Part shown: positions 25,925 through 35,392 of the stretch, in pieces
Layout: each line of letters starts with the position of its first letter
How positions within the stretch are numbered: position 1 is the first letter of the stretch
Assembly (NCBI GenBank): GCA_046297695.1
Contig: JBKBHF010000017.1
Location: forward strand, 10,713 to 74,712
Direction: 5' to 3'
From: Permianibacter sp046297695
Lineage (GTDB): Bacteria > Pseudomonadota > Gammaproteobacteria > Enterobacterales > Permianibacteraceae
Length of the DNA stretch: 64,000 nt
The notes under the pieces: generated by a model
What the model was told of the DNA's origin: nothing
Seen by the model: the letters and a program-made list of their open reading frames with translations, nothing else
The model's database searches: none
Translations under genes and position numbers: made by a program

Positions 25925-25944
25925 AGTTTGCCCCTCAGCCAGCA

Positions 25945-26003
25945 GTACAGTTGCCCAGCAAGAAAACTGTACCGGTTCAATTTGTAGAATACTGCATCTG
26001 TAC
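25945..26003. promoter_or_regulatory. Putative MocR operator with three CTGTAC motifs
   Basis: Between the divergent regulator and transporter starts, GTACAGTT (25945–25952) is inverted to AACTGTAC (25965–25972), and a further CTGTAC lies at 25998–26003, 31 bases (about three helical turns) after the second. Repeated half-sites on one helix face fit MocR-type regulators. A possible -10 (TAGAAT, 25985–25990) lies between. Confidence 0.6.
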
Positions 26004-26084
26004 TGGCCACCCAAGCCTGCCTAGACTTTGCGCTGTCCCGTAGCACCCGCCGTCGTCCACGGCACCTGCAGCCCGACCGTCATC

Positions 26085-27020
26085 ATGAGCACCGCCCAGC
26101 AGTTTCTGATTTCAACCCTGATCTGGGGTACGACCTGGATCGCCATTACCTTTCAGCTCGGCACGGTCGCGCCGGAAGCCTCGGTAACTTACCGCTTCCT
26201 GCTCGCGGGCGGTGCGCTGTTTCTGTGGGCGCGGCTGAAAGGCGAATCGCTGGCGCTGAATGGTCGCCAGCAGCTGTGGATGGCGCTGCTCGGGCTGTTC
26301 TACGCGGTCAACTACGCATTCATTTACCGCGCCGAAATGCAGATCAGTTCCGGTCTGGTCGCCGTCGCCGGCTCGGCCATGCTGTTTTTCAATATCGTGT
26401 TGTCGCGCTGGTTGTTCGGCTCGCCGATCACCCGCGAACTGACCATCGGCGCCGGTCTTGGTGTGCTCGGCATGCTGCTGGTGTTCTGGCCGGAAGTGGC
26501 GGCGTTTTCCGGCCGCGATGGCACGCTCGGGGTCATCTATGCGCTGGTCGGTTCGTTCGGTGCGTCCTGCGCCAACATGGTCGCGATGCGCAACGCCAAA
26601 GCCGGCCTGCCGGTACTGACCACCAATGCCTGGTGGATGCTCTGGTGTGCCGGTTTCATGGCGGTTGCGGTGCCGCTGTCGGGTGCCGAGTTCGCATTTG
26701 AATGGAGCAGCGGCTATGTCCTGTCGCTGCTGTACCTGGCGCTGTTCGGTTCGGTGATTGCGTTCAGCTGCTACCTTGCGCTGGTCGGCAAAATCGGCGC
26801 GTCGCGCGCGTCGTACATTGCGGTGCTGACGCCGATTGTCGCGCTGCTGATTTCGACCATTTTTGAAGACCTGCAATGGCATCTGTCGAGCGGTTTTGGC
26901 GTGCTGGCGATCGGCCTTGGCCAGTTCCTGATTCTGCACGGTCGCAGCAAGCAACCCGCTGCCAGTGCGCCGGTCAAACCGGTCAGCTCGCTGAAACCGG
27001 CCTCGCAACAATGCACCTGA
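26085..27020 (+). CDS. EamA/DMT-family transporter
   Basis: Inner-membrane exporter of small metabolites, often amino acids, with ten membrane helices in two EamA repeats. From the ATG at 26085 (MSTAQQFLISTLIWGTTWIA) it has 311 residues; in-frame codons upstream are less likely because the first helix starts here. It is divergent from a MocR regulator, a frequent arrangement for exporters of the regulator's ligand. The substrate is unknown. A terminator follows. Confidence 0.92.
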   Translation: MSTAQQFLISTLIWGTTWIAITFQLGTVAPEASVTYRFLLAGGALFLWARLKGESLALNGRQQLWMALLGLFYAVNYAFIYRAEMQISSGLVAVAGSAMLFFNIVLSRWLFGSPITRELTIGAGLGVLGMLLVFWPEVAAFSGRDGTLGVIYALVGSFGASCANMVAMRNAKAGLPVLTTNAWWMLWCAGFMAVAVPLSGAEFAFEWSSGYVLSLLYLALFGSVIAFSCYLALVGKIGASRASYIAVLTPIVALLISTIFEDLQWHLSSGFGVLAIGLGQFLILHGRSKQPAASAPVKPVSSLKPASQQCT

Positions 27021-27091
27021 CCACCAGTCTGCTGTTGCATTGATGGCATAGCTTGACGGCATGCCTTAATCGCATGCCATCGCAACAGTTT

Positions 27092-27128
27092 CGGCGGGAC
27101 GTCGTTGCGGCCATCCCGCCGTTTTTTT
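27092..27128 (+). terminator. Terminator of the EamA transporter gene
   Basis: CGGCGGGA (27092–27099) pairs with TCCCGCCG (27114–27121), followed by seven T. A second inverted repeat, GGCATGC/GCATGCC, lies just upstream (about 27058–27078). Confidence 0.85.
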
Positions 27129-27182
27129 GTCTCCTTGCTCGACAGTTCGCCACCGCGGCGGCGCACTATACTTGTCGGGGCC

Positions 27183-27989
27183 ATGAACGCCTTCCCGCTT
27201 CTGTTGCTGTTGCCGCTGGCCGACGTTGCCGCGGACAGCACGCTGTTGTTGCAGACCACATCCTCCGCCGCAGACGAAGGCGAACAACGGCGCTCGCAAC
27301 TGCAGTGGGATTGGCAGGCAGCACCTGCGTGGCAGCTGCAATGGCATCACGATTACCGCATTCTTGCCTTTCCCGCATCGCCGGCTGAGCCGGCCAATAA
27401 CGGTCACCTGCATCAGCTCTCGCTGGCGCTGACGTTCGAACAATCGCCATGGCAATTCAGACTGCAACCGGTCATCGCCACCTCATCCAATGCGCTGCGC
27501 GACAGGGCCTTGCACAGTGACGATTTGCGCTGGCAAGGCGAATGGGCATTACGATTTTCAGCCGACACCGAAGCAACATGGCGGTTTGCACTGCGGCTCG
27601 ATGATCAGCTCGGCCGTTATCGTTGGTATCCCGGCTTCAGCTGGCAGCCAGCGCTACCGACCGGCGTGCAACTGCAACTCGGCTGGCCACGCACCGAGCT
27701 GTGTTGGTCATTTGCTGACACGTGGCAATGGCATGGTTTTGTCATGCCGGCGGGCGCGCAGTGGCATGTCTACGATGAAACCCGGTCGCGTGATAGCGAA
27801 CTGTATTTTCGGCAATGGCAATTCGGTGGCGAGTTGCATTGGCAGCTGCACGAACAAGGGCAGCTGCGCCTGGGTCTGCAGCGCAATCTTTCCCAGCAGT
27901 TGCGGTACGCGCTCGAGAACGGTGACAAACACAGACTCACGCTGCCGGATCAGACCGCGTGGACGCTGTCACTGCAGTGGCAATTCTGA
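27183..27989 (+). CDS. Putative outer-membrane beta-barrel protein
   Basis: From the ATG at 27183 the protein has 268 residues. It starts with a short signal peptide (MNAFPLLLLLPLADVAAD) and then shows alternating polar and aromatic residues rich in Trp and Gln, ending in a terminal Phe (LSLQWQF), all features of an outer-membrane barrel. About 12 strands are possible. No enzyme motif is seen. A TATACT sequence lies only 11 bases ahead of the start, so the leader may be very short. It may belong to a DUF6268-like barrel family, but this is not certain. Confidence 0.7.
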   Translation: MNAFPLLLLLPLADVAADSTLLLQTTSSAADEGEQRRSQLQWDWQAAPAWQLQWHHDYRILAFPASPAEPANNGHLHQLSLALTFEQSPWQFRLQPVIATSSNALRDRALHSDDLRWQGEWALRFSADTEATWRFALRLDDQLGRYRWYPGFSWQPALPTGVQLQLGWPRTELCWSFADTWQWHGFVMPAGAQWHVYDETRSRDSELYFRQWQFGGELHWQLHEQGQLRLGLQRNLSQQLRYALENGDKHRLTLPDQTAWTLSLQWQF

Positions 27990-28030
27990 AATTCGGAAGA
28001 CTGCCGCTGGATGGCGTAAGCCGTAACGCC

Positions 28031-28765
28031 TCAGAACACGCTTTGCCAGGCGCGTTGCAAAAACACCGACAGCGAATTGACCGCGATCTGACACAGCACA
28101 TAGCTCAGATAAATGAGCAGTCCCCGCGCCACTCGCGCCCACATCGCGCCCGGCAGCAAACCACAGAACAGCCAGATGACATACAGCGGCGTGATCAGGC
28201 GGTGCAACCAAAAGCCGATTTCACTGTGCAGCAAGACGATGCCTATCGTTAGCGCTTTCAGCAGATGAATCGCAGCAAAGCCATACAGTAATGCGACATA
28301 ACCAGCGAGCGGAGTCACGCTCGGACGCAGCAGATAAGCCACCAACCAGGCCACCGGAATGAAATACAGAAACTGCATGTATTGGCCGATGCTGAGCATC
28401 AGCAGCAGTTCAGAGCTGTCGACAGTTTCGGCGCCGATCACCAACGTGTTGACCAGACCCAAGGCAATGACCAGCGCGAAATCCAGCGTGGCCGCCCAGA
28501 AGCAAAGTTTGAACGGATGGGTGAAATGCCTGCGGTCACCGGCCCAGTAACGCCGAACCAATTCGGCCGGTCGCGACGCCAACAATTTCAGTGTTCGCGC
28601 CAAAGGGTATTCGAACTGCAGCAACTGCTCGAACACGCCGGGCGCCAGCTCCGCCAGTTTCAACGGCACCGGTCGGTGCTCGCCGCACTGCGCACAGAAC
28701 TGCTCAGCGATAGGCTGACCGCAATGCGGGCAGCTGTTGAGCGATGAGGTGTCGGGTTCAGCCAT
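28031..28765 (-). CDS. DUF3667-type membrane protein with zinc ribbon
   Basis: From the ATG at 28765 the protein has 244 residues. It begins with a zinc ribbon (CPHCGQPIAEQFCAQCG) followed by about five membrane helices. The layout (N-terminal double CxxC, then a segment such as YWAGDRRHFTHPFKLCFW and a membrane domain) matches DUF3667 proteins of unknown function. It faces the beta-barrel gene, the stops being 41 bases apart, and is followed upstream by the purA terminator, so it is transcribed alone. Confidence 0.8.
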   Translation of the reverse strand: MAEPDTSSLNSCPHCGQPIAEQFCAQCGEHRPVPLKLAELAPGVFEQLLQFEYPLARTLKLLASRPAELVRRYWAGDRRHFTHPFKLCFWAATLDFALVIALGLVNTLVIGAETVDSSELLLMLSIGQYMQFLYFIPVAWLVAYLLRPSVTPLAGYVALLYGFAAIHLLKALTIGIVLLHSEIGFWLHRLITPLYVIWLFCGLLPGAMWARVARGLLIYLSYVLCQIAVNSLSVFLQRAWQSVF

Positions 28766-28823
28766 GGCGCGCGGTATACAGGCATGAGGTGTGAACAAGC
28801 CTAGCTGAGCCGGCCGGCAGTAA

Positions 28824-28856
28824 CCAAACAAAAACAGCGGCCGTAGCCGCTGTTTT
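28824..28856 (-). terminator. Terminator of purA
   Basis: AAAACAGCGGC–CGTA–GCCGCTGTTTT forms an 11-bp stem, and the minus strand continues with a T-rich tract (GTTTTTGTTTGG). It lies 25 bases past the purA stop. Confidence 0.9.
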
Positions 28857-28880
28857 CATTGCTGTCTAAGCGCCGAGGCT

Positions 28881-30179
28881 TCAGGCATCAAACGGATGGC
28901 GCAGCAGAATGGTTTCATTGCGGTCCGGACCGGTCGAGATGATGTCGACCGGCACACCGAGCTCCTGTTCGATGCGCTGGATGTAGGCGCGGGCCTGCTT
29001 CGGCAGATCGTCCAGTTTCTTGGCGCCGACGGTGGATTGTTTCCAGCCCGGCATTTCGATGTATTCCGGTTCGATGCTGGCGAATTCGTCGGCCGACACC
29101 GGCGGATGGGTCAGCTGACCGTTCTTCGAGCACTTGTAGCCGACGCAAATCTTGACGGTTTCGATACCGTCGAGCACATCGAGCTTGGTCAGACACAGAC
29201 CCGACACCGAGTTGATTTGCATGGCGCGGCGCAAGCTCACCAGATCGAGCCAACCACAGCGACGCGGCCGTCCTGTCGTCGCACCGAATTCATGACCGGT
29301 CTGGCGCAGTTGCTCACCGAGCGCATCGGTCAGTTCGGTCGGGAACGGGCCACCGCCAACGCGGGTGGTGTAAGCCTTGGTGATGCCGAGCACGTAGTCG
29401 ATGTAACGCGGGCCGAAACCGGAACCGGTGGCGGTGCCGCCGGCGGTCGTATTCGACGAAGTCACGAACGGGAAAGTGCCGTGATCGATATCGAGACCGG
29501 TACCCTGCGCGCCTTCGAACAGCAGATTGTCGCCACGGACGCGGGCGTCATGCAGCAGGCCCGGCACGTCGGCAACCAGCGGCAGCAATTCTTTTGCCCA
29601 CAGTTCGCAATCGGCCAGCAGCTGCGCTTTGTCGATCGCCGGCGCGTGGTAGTAATGGGTCAGCACGAAGTTGTGGTAGTCCAGCACTTCGGTCAGCTTT
29701 TCTTCAAAGCGGGCGAAGTTGAACATGTCATCAAGACGCAGGCCGCGACGGGCGACCTTGTCTTCGTAGGCCGGGCCGATACCGCGACCGGTGGTGCCGA
29801 TGGCGGACTTGCCGCGCTTGGCTTCACGGGCGTTATCGAGCGCGACGTGATAAGGCAGGATCAGCGGGGTGGCCGGCGAAATACGCAGCTTGCTGCGCAC
29901 CTGCACACCAGTCGCTTCCAGCGCATTCATTTCTTTCAGCAGCGCCGCCGGCGACAGCACCACGCCGTTGCCGATATAGCAGGCCACGCCGTCGCGCAGA
30001 ATGCCGGACGGGATCAGGTGCAGCACGGTTTTCTTGCCGTCGATCACCAGCGTGTGGCCGGCGTTGTGGCCGCCTTGGTAACGGACCACCGCTTGGGCGC
30101 GGTCGGTAAGGAGATCGACAATCTTGCCTTTGCCCTCGTCACCCCACTGGGTGCCGAGAACGACGACGGATTTGGCCAT
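28881..30179 (-). CDS. purA: Adenylosuccinate synthetase
   Basis: First committed step from IMP to AMP, joining IMP and aspartate with GTP hydrolysis. The 432 residues, the same length as the E. coli enzyme, begin MAKSVVVLGTQWGDEGKGK and contain the GDEGKGK phosphate loop, GHNAGHT, GTTGRGIGP and CGWLD segments. The frame is open upstream, but that part is not homologous, so the ATG at 30179 is chosen. In E. coli hisZ/nsrR flank it; here a CorB-like gene lies upstream with a 214-base gap. Confidence 0.99.
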   Translation of the reverse strand: MAKSVVVLGTQWGDEGKGKIVDLLTDRAQAVVRYQGGHNAGHTLVIDGKKTVLHLIPSGILRDGVACYIGNGVVLSPAALLKEMNALEATGVQVRSKLRISPATPLILPYHVALDNAREAKRGKSAIGTTGRGIGPAYEDKVARRGLRLDDMFNFARFEEKLTEVLDYHNFVLTHYYHAPAIDKAQLLADCELWAKELLPLVADVPGLLHDARVRGDNLLFEGAQGTGLDIDHGTFPFVTSSNTTAGGTATGSGFGPRYIDYVLGITKAYTTRVGGGPFPTELTDALGEQLRQTGHEFGATTGRPRRCGWLDLVSLRRAMQINSVSGLCLTKLDVLDGIETVKICVGYKCSKNGQLTHPPVSADEFASIEPEYIEMPGWKQSTVGAKKLDDLPKQARAYIQRIEQELGVPVDIISTGPDRNETILLRHPFDA

Positions 30180-30393
30180 GACCGGACTGAAACCTCGTTT
30201 AGCTGAAACGGAAAAGAGAATAGTCACCCACCGGCTGAACCGGCAGGCGAAGGGGCGGATTTTACGCCTTCTTGCTGCCGGATGCCTGCTTTTTGAGCCG
30301 GCAGGCCGGACCGGAATAAGCAAACGGGCGGGCCGGCTCTGCCTTACTGAGACGCTAGTGCAAAATTCGTGCGCCCCGCTCCGGTTGGCCGTG

Positions 30394-31695
30394 TTATTCC
30401 GGCTGTCGGGACGCCAGCGGCGGCACCACCAACAGCTTGTCGACCCGGTTGCGGTCCATATCGACCACTTCGAAGCGGTGACCTTGCCAATCGAAATGAT
30501 CCGCCGTTTTCGGCAACCGGCCAAGCACGGTCATCACGAAACCGGAAACGGTGTGGTAGTCGCCACTTTCCTCGTCCGGCAGTTCACTCAGACCGAGCAC
30601 GTCCTTGAGCTTATCAATGGCCAGCAAGCCATCGACCAGCAGTGAGCCATCTTCGCGCCGGACGATATCGGCCTCTTCGGTCGCGTCTTCGGACGGCAAA
30701 TCGCCGACGATTGCTTCCATGATATCGGCCAGCGTCACAACCCCTTGCACGTCGCCGTATTCATCGACCACCAGCGCAAAAGTTTCCCGGTGCCGCTTGA
30801 ACAGGGACATCAACTGCATCGGCGCCACGGTTTCCGGCACATACAATGGCGTCCGCATGTCGGCCTGGACATCCAGGGTTTTGCCACTCAGCAACTGATT
30901 GAGCAAATCTTTGGCGTAGACCACGCCGATCACCTGATCGAGACCGTCCCGGCACACCACCAACCGGGAATAATTGCAGGCCAGAATCTGATCACGGATT
31001 TGTTCCGGCGAATCGGCAACATCGATGACCGAGACATCGATGCGCGGCGTCATGATCTGGCTCAGGTTCAGATCATCCATGCGCAGCACGTTCGCCACCA
31101 ACTGGCCTTCGCTGGACTCGAACACGCCCGCTTCGGTGCCCTGTTGCATCAGCACCTTGATCTCTTCATCGGTCACTGGCGCATCACGGTCCGGCTTCGA
31201 GCCGAGCAGCCGCAGCAGCAGCTCGCTCGATTTGCTGAACAGGGCCACCAACGGCGACGTGATCCGGCCCAGTGCATTGAGCGGACGCGCGAAGATGGTC
31301 GCCAGCCCTTCCGGGTTGTGCAGCGCCAAGCGCTTCGGTACCAGCTCGCCCAGCACCACCGACAGGTAGGTGATCAGCATGACCACCAACACCACCGCCA
31401 CTGGCCGCGCGTAGTCGGCCACCAGCGGGAACTGCAGCAACCACGTCTCCAACGGTGCAGCCAGCGTCGCCTCGCCAAAGGCACCCGAAAAAATGCCGAT
31501 GGTGGTGATGCCGACCTGGATGGTCGACAGGAAATGGCCCGGCTCATTGGCCAGCTTCAACGCCGCCGCAGCACCATGGCTGCCGGCCTCGGCGCGCTGC
31601 TGCAGCCTGACCTTGCGCGACGACACCACGGCGATTTCCGACATCGCGAACACGCCGTTCAGCACGATCAGGAAAAGAATGATCAGCAGATCCAT
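30394..31695 (-). CDS. CorB/HlyC-type transporter (CNNM, two CBS domains)
   Basis: Membrane protein implicated in magnesium or other cation transport. The 433 residues show an N-terminal DUF21 membrane domain with four helices (MDLLIILFLIVLNGVFAMSE; about 1–165), a tandem CBS pair (about 200–325, with MTPRIDVSVIDV) that binds ATP or Mg-ATP, and a C-terminal CorC_HlyC domain (about 345–425). The length fits the family. It lies between yjeT and purA, a place not occupied by it in E. coli. Confidence 0.9.
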   Translation of the reverse strand: MDLLIILFLIVLNGVFAMSEIAVVSSRKVRLQQRAEAGSHGAAAALKLANEPGHFLSTIQVGITTIGIFSGAFGEATLAAPLETWLLQFPLVADYARPVAVVLVVMLITYLSVVLGELVPKRLALHNPEGLATIFARPLNALGRITSPLVALFSKSSELLLRLLGSKPDRDAPVTDEEIKVLMQQGTEAGVFESSEGQLVANVLRMDDLNLSQIMTPRIDVSVIDVADSPEQIRDQILACNYSRLVVCRDGLDQVIGVVYAKDLLNQLLSGKTLDVQADMRTPLYVPETVAPMQLMSLFKRHRETFALVVDEYGDVQGVVTLADIMEAIVGDLPSEDATEEADIVRREDGSLLVDGLLAIDKLKDVLGLSELPDEESGDYHTVSGFVMTVLGRLPKTADHFDWQGHRFEVVDMDRNRVDKLLVVPPLASRQPE

Positions 31696-31747
31696 GGCTG
31701 CGGTTCCCCATGCTCAGCATCCGGCGCATGCGCCGGCAAGCGTTTCA

Positions 31748-31942
31748 TCAACGTATCCAATACAAAGCCAGCGCGCCCGCCAGCATGCAGAGCAAGCCGA
31801 GCCAGCGTAAGGTGTTGTCGGGGAGTTGCGCGGCCTGCAACAGGCTGAGCCGGAAACGTTGCGGACTGAGGAATGGCAGCAAGCCTTCCAGCACCATGGC
31901 AAGCGCGAGACCGGCGCAGAGAACGGACCATGAGATGTTCAT
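31748..31942 (-). CDS. yjeT: DUF2065 small membrane protein (YjeT)
   Basis: A 64-residue inner-membrane protein with two helices (about 5–22 and 45–62) around the motif LEGLLPFLSPQRFR, which marks the DUF2065 family. Its place directly after hflC matches E. coli yjeT. Function is unknown; the steady link to hflKC suggests a role near the FtsH complex, which is inference. Confidence 0.85.
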   Translation of the reverse strand: MNISWSVLCAGLALAMVLEGLLPFLSPQRFRLSLLQAAQLPDNTLRWLGLLCMLAGALALYWIR

Positions 31943-32011
31943 GGTCCGTACCGAAAATCAGAGAGGAAAGCAGATTGGCCGCCGGCGAACCACACCTGCG
32001 GCCAAGCGAAG

Positions 32012-32899
32012 TCAGCGACCATTCTTGCTCTTCAGATATCTGAAGAAGTCGCTGTCCGGATCCATGACCATGACATCCTGTTCGCTCTTGAACGTCGCCT
32101 TGTAGGCATCGAGCGAACGCAGGTAGGAATAAAATTCCGGATTGCGCTGATAGACATCGGCGTAGATCTTGGCGGCCTGGGCATCGCCCTCACCGCGGAT
32201 CCGGCGCGATTCCTGATCCGCCTGTGCCAGGATGATCTTGACGTTGGCGTCAGTCTGCGAACGGATGATGTTGGCGCGCTTTTCGCCGTCAGAACGCAGC
32301 TCGGTGGCTTTCTTCTGCCGCTCCGACCGCATCCGGCTGTACACCGATTCCGACACTTCTTCCGGCAGGTTGATCTGCTTGATCCGGATGTCGACGATCT
32401 CGACACCCAAATCGGCCGCGTCTTTCTTGACCGTTTCCAGCAGCGAGCCCATCGCCTCCAGTCGGTTGGCCGATACCAGATCGCGAATATTGCGCTTACC
32501 AAACTCATCACGGACGCCGGCGTCAATCTTGCGCTCAAGCAGATCTTCGGCGCGACGGATATCGCCGTTGGTCGACAGATAGAAGCGCGAGACGTCAGCG
32601 ACTTTCCACTTGACGAAGGAATCGACGATGACGTCTTTCTTTTCCTGGGTCACGACCCGATCCGGCTCGCCTTCCAGGTTTTGGATTCGGGCATCGATCC
32701 GGCGCACGGTGTCGACAAACGGCATCCGGAAATGCAGGCCAGGACCAAACACGGTCGGCTTGCCATCGGCATCCCGTTTCACCTCACCAAACGCCAGCAC
32801 CAGCGCGCGTTCACGCTGATCGACGACAAACAGGGTACTGGCAGCGACCAGGCCGAGCACCACGACCAGCAGCAGTAACGAAAGTGTACGCGTACCCAT
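32012..32899 (-). CDS. hflC: FtsH protease modulator HflC
   Basis: SPFH-domain protein that forms the HflKC cage around FtsH and controls its access to membrane substrates. The 295 residues have one N-terminal membrane helix (about 4–24), the SPFH domain with RERALVLAFGEV and GPGLHFRMPFVDTVR, and a helical C-terminus rich in Glu/Arg/Ala (RIRGEGDAQAAKIYADVYQR). It is somewhat shorter than the E. coli protein. Two bases separate it from hflK. Confidence 0.97.
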   Translation of the reverse strand: MGTRTLSLLLLVVVLGLVAASTLFVVDQRERALVLAFGEVKRDADGKPTVFGPGLHFRMPFVDTVRRIDARIQNLEGEPDRVVTQEKKDVIVDSFVKWKVADVSRFYLSTNGDIRRAEDLLERKIDAGVRDEFGKRNIRDLVSANRLEAMGSLLETVKKDAADLGVEIVDIRIKQINLPEEVSESVYSRMRSERQKKATELRSDGEKRANIIRSQTDANVKIILAQADQESRRIRGEGDAQAAKIYADVYQRNPEFYSYLRSLDAYKATFKSEQDVMVMDPDSDFFRYLKSKNGR

Positions 32900-32901
32900 G
32901 A

Positions 32902-33975
32902 TCAGCGAGCTCCTTCGGCTGCGGCAGCGGCTGCGGCGTTGTCACGCCGGCCCGACATCTTGTCGAGCGGCAGATACAGCATGTTGTTGCCTTTCTCGAC
33001 ATCCACCATGACTTTGCTGACCTTGCTCATGATCTCTTCCATCGTTTCGATGTAGAGCCGGTCACGGGTGACCTGCGGCGCCGCCAGATACTGCGGCAAC
33101 AGTTTCTCGAACCGCTGCACTTCACCCTTGGCACGGGCGATTTCCTGCTGCTTGTAGGCTTCGGCTTCCTGCAGCACGCGTTGTGCCTGTGCTTCGGCGA
33201 GCGGAATGTTCTTGCTCTGGTAGGCTTCGGCCTCTTTCACCACCCGGTCCTGGTCCTCGCGCGCCTTGATGGCGTCATCGAACGCGGCCCGGACGGCATC
33301 CGGCGCTTTCGCTTCCTGGAAGTTGACGTCGGCCAAATCAATGCCGGCGTTGTACGGTTCCAGGATCGTGCGCATTTCCTCCCGGGTTTCACTCTGGATG
33401 GCGGCCTTGCCGACCGTCAGAATGTCATCCAGCGTCGACCGGCCGATCACCGAGCGCAGCGCCGATTCGGCCGCCTGGGTCACGGTGAAATCGGGGTCCA
33501 CCAGATTGAACTTGAATGCCTGCGGATCGCTGATCCGGTACTGCACCGACAGCGAGACATCGACCAGGAACTCGTCTTCCGTCAGCATGCGGCCACGAAT
33601 CAATTCCTGATTCACCGAGCTGGTATTGACGATTTCCTTTTGTTCGATCAACGGCGCCCGCCAATGCAGACCGGCACCTTCGGTGCGGTTGTATTCGCCG
33701 AAACGCAGCACCAGTGCCTTTTCTTTTTCGTCGACGGTATAAAAACCAACCGTAACATAGACAAGCGCTATCACGGCGATCGCAGCAACGCCCATGACGC
33801 CACCACCGCCTTTGCCGGTGCCGCCGTTACCCCCTGCATTGCCACCACCAAAAATGCCACCGAGTTTCTTGCTGAACTGTTTCAGCGCTTCGTCCAGATC
33901 CGGCGGACCTCCCTGCGGTTTACGGCGTTGACCCCAAGGGTCCTGGTTGCCGCCACCGGGTTCATTCCAAGGCAT
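32902..33975 (-). CDS. hflK: FtsH protease modulator HflK
   Basis: Partner of HflC in the periplasm-facing cage around FtsH. The 357 residues have a Gly/Pro-rich cytoplasmic N-terminus (MPWNEPGGGNQDPWGQRR), one membrane helix (about 59–82), the SPFH domain with EKALVLRFGEYN and a long coiled region. The family N-terminus is clear. It follows hflX by two bases and leads hflC. Confidence 0.97.
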   Translation of the reverse strand: MPWNEPGGGNQDPWGQRRKPQGGPPDLDEALKQFSKKLGGIFGGGNAGGNGGTGKGGGGVMGVAAIAVIALVYVTVGFYTVDEKEKALVLRFGEYNRTEGAGLHWRAPLIEQKEIVNTSSVNQELIRGRMLTEDEFLVDVSLSVQYRISDPQAFKFNLVDPDFTVTQAAESALRSVIGRSTLDDILTVGKAAIQSETREEMRTILEPYNAGIDLADVNFQEAKAPDAVRAAFDDAIKAREDQDRVVKEAEAYQSKNIPLAEAQAQRVLQEAEAYKQQEIARAKGEVQRFEKLLPQYLAAPQVTRDRLYIETMEEIMSKVSKVMVDVEKGNNMLYLPLDKMSGRRDNAAAAAAAEGAR

Positions 33976-33977
33976 GG

Positions 33978-35366
33978 CTAGTGCTCCACGTAGGCAAAAG
34001 CTTCAGTTGTTGAAGCGGATGAAATCTGGGTACGTTCCGGCGCCTGTTCTGGCGCATCGTCCGGTTCGTCGGAGCCGGAATTGTGCGGTGCCGGGATATA
34101 CGGCTGCAAGTCCGGGTCGCGCTGCATGCGCGCCCAGTCGACCGCTTTAATCTGTAACGAAAGATGGCTGACGCCGTCGTCATCAATCTGCTCGGATTGG
34201 ATGGCATGCGCGGCATACAGACGGGCGCGCAATTTGCCCGCCGCCGGCGGCAGTGCCAACGTCAGGTTCAGCTCGGTATCGGCGACCCGCTCGGCGATGG
34301 CGTCGAGCAATGCCGGCAAACCGGCCCGGCTGTGCGCCGAGACCCAGGCGCGCACCGGCATGCCGTTTTCATCACGGTCGACCCGTGCCGTCAACTCCGG
34401 TTGCAGATCGATTTTGTTGTACACGGTCAGCCGTGGCACTTCGTGCGCGCCGATTTCCGCCAGCACGCCTTCCACCGAGCGGATTTTGTCGTCACGCATC
34501 GGGTCGGCGACATCGACCACCTGTACGATCAAATCGGCTTCGCGGGTTTCGGTCAGCGTCGCTTTGAAGGCGTGAACGAGATCGTGCGGCAAATGCCGGA
34601 TAAAGCCGACCGTGTCGGCGAGCAGCGCGTCAACCCGAGCCACCGGCAGTTTGCGCAGCGTGGGGTCGAGCGTCGCGAACAGCTGATCGGCGGCATAGAC
34701 CTCGCTGGTGGTCAGCGCATTGAACAGCGTCGATTTGCCGGCATTGGTGTAGCCGACCAGCGCGACCGTGCGCACCTCGTTGCGACGGCGGGCGCGCCGG
34801 CTTTGCTCGCGCTGTTCGGCGACTTTTTCCAGGCGCTTTTCGATCTGATCAATTTTCGCCATCACCAGCCGGCGGTCGGTTTCCAGCTGGGTTTCCCCGG
34901 GCCCCCGCATGCCGACGCCGCCGCCACGCTGGCGGTCGAGGTGGGTCCAGCCGCGCACCAGTCGCGTCGAAATGTGCTTGAGCTGGGCGAGCTCCACCTG
35001 CAGCTTGCCTTCGAAGGTCTGGGCGCGCTGGGCGAAAATATCGAGAATCAGGCCGACCCGGTCGACCACCCGGCATTGCAGCAGACGCTCCAGGTTTCGC
35101 TCCTGTGCGGGCGACAGTTGGTGATTGATGATCGCGACTTGGGCGCCGTGCGCTTGCACGGCCGCCTTCAATTCTTCGGCCTTGCCTTCGCCGAGGTAGT
35201 ACTTCGGGTCCGGGACCTTGCGTGAACCGGTGATCAATTCGAGTACCGTCAGCCCGGCCGAACGGACCAGCTCTTTCAGCTCGGCCACGTCTTCGGCGTA
35301 ATCGCCGTTGGCAAAATCCAGATGCACGAGGACGGCCGCCTCGCCACCGGCATGACGGTCAAACAT
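33978..35366 (-). CDS. hflX: Ribosome-associated GTPase HflX
   Basis: GTPase that splits stalled or heat-damaged ribosomes. The 462 residues contain the HflX N-terminal domain (GEGKAEELKAAV, then PAQERNLERLL), the glycine-rich GGGVGMRGPGETQLE and the G domain with GYTNAGKST (G1), DTVGFIRHLP (G3) and NKID (G4). The C-terminal extension (SDEPDDAPEQAPERT) is variable in the family. It follows hfq after 83 bases that hold two strong hairpins. Confidence 0.97.
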   Translation of the reverse strand: MFDRHAGGEAAVLVHLDFANGDYAEDVAELKELVRSAGLTVLELITGSRKVPDPKYYLGEGKAEELKAAVQAHGAQVAIINHQLSPAQERNLERLLQCRVVDRVGLILDIFAQRAQTFEGKLQVELAQLKHISTRLVRGWTHLDRQRGGGVGMRGPGETQLETDRRLVMAKIDQIEKRLEKVAEQREQSRRARRRNEVRTVALVGYTNAGKSTLFNALTTSEVYAADQLFATLDPTLRKLPVARVDALLADTVGFIRHLPHDLVHAFKATLTETREADLIVQVVDVADPMRDDKIRSVEGVLAEIGAHEVPRLTVYNKIDLQPELTARVDRDENGMPVRAWVSAHSRAGLPALLDAIAERVADTELNLTLALPPAAGKLRARLYAAHAIQSEQIDDDGVSHLSLQIKAVDWARMQRDPDLQPYIPAPHNSGSDEPDDAPEQAPERTQISSASTTEAFAYVEH

Positions 35367-35392
35367 GCGGGAACTTCATCAATGAGAGGAAT

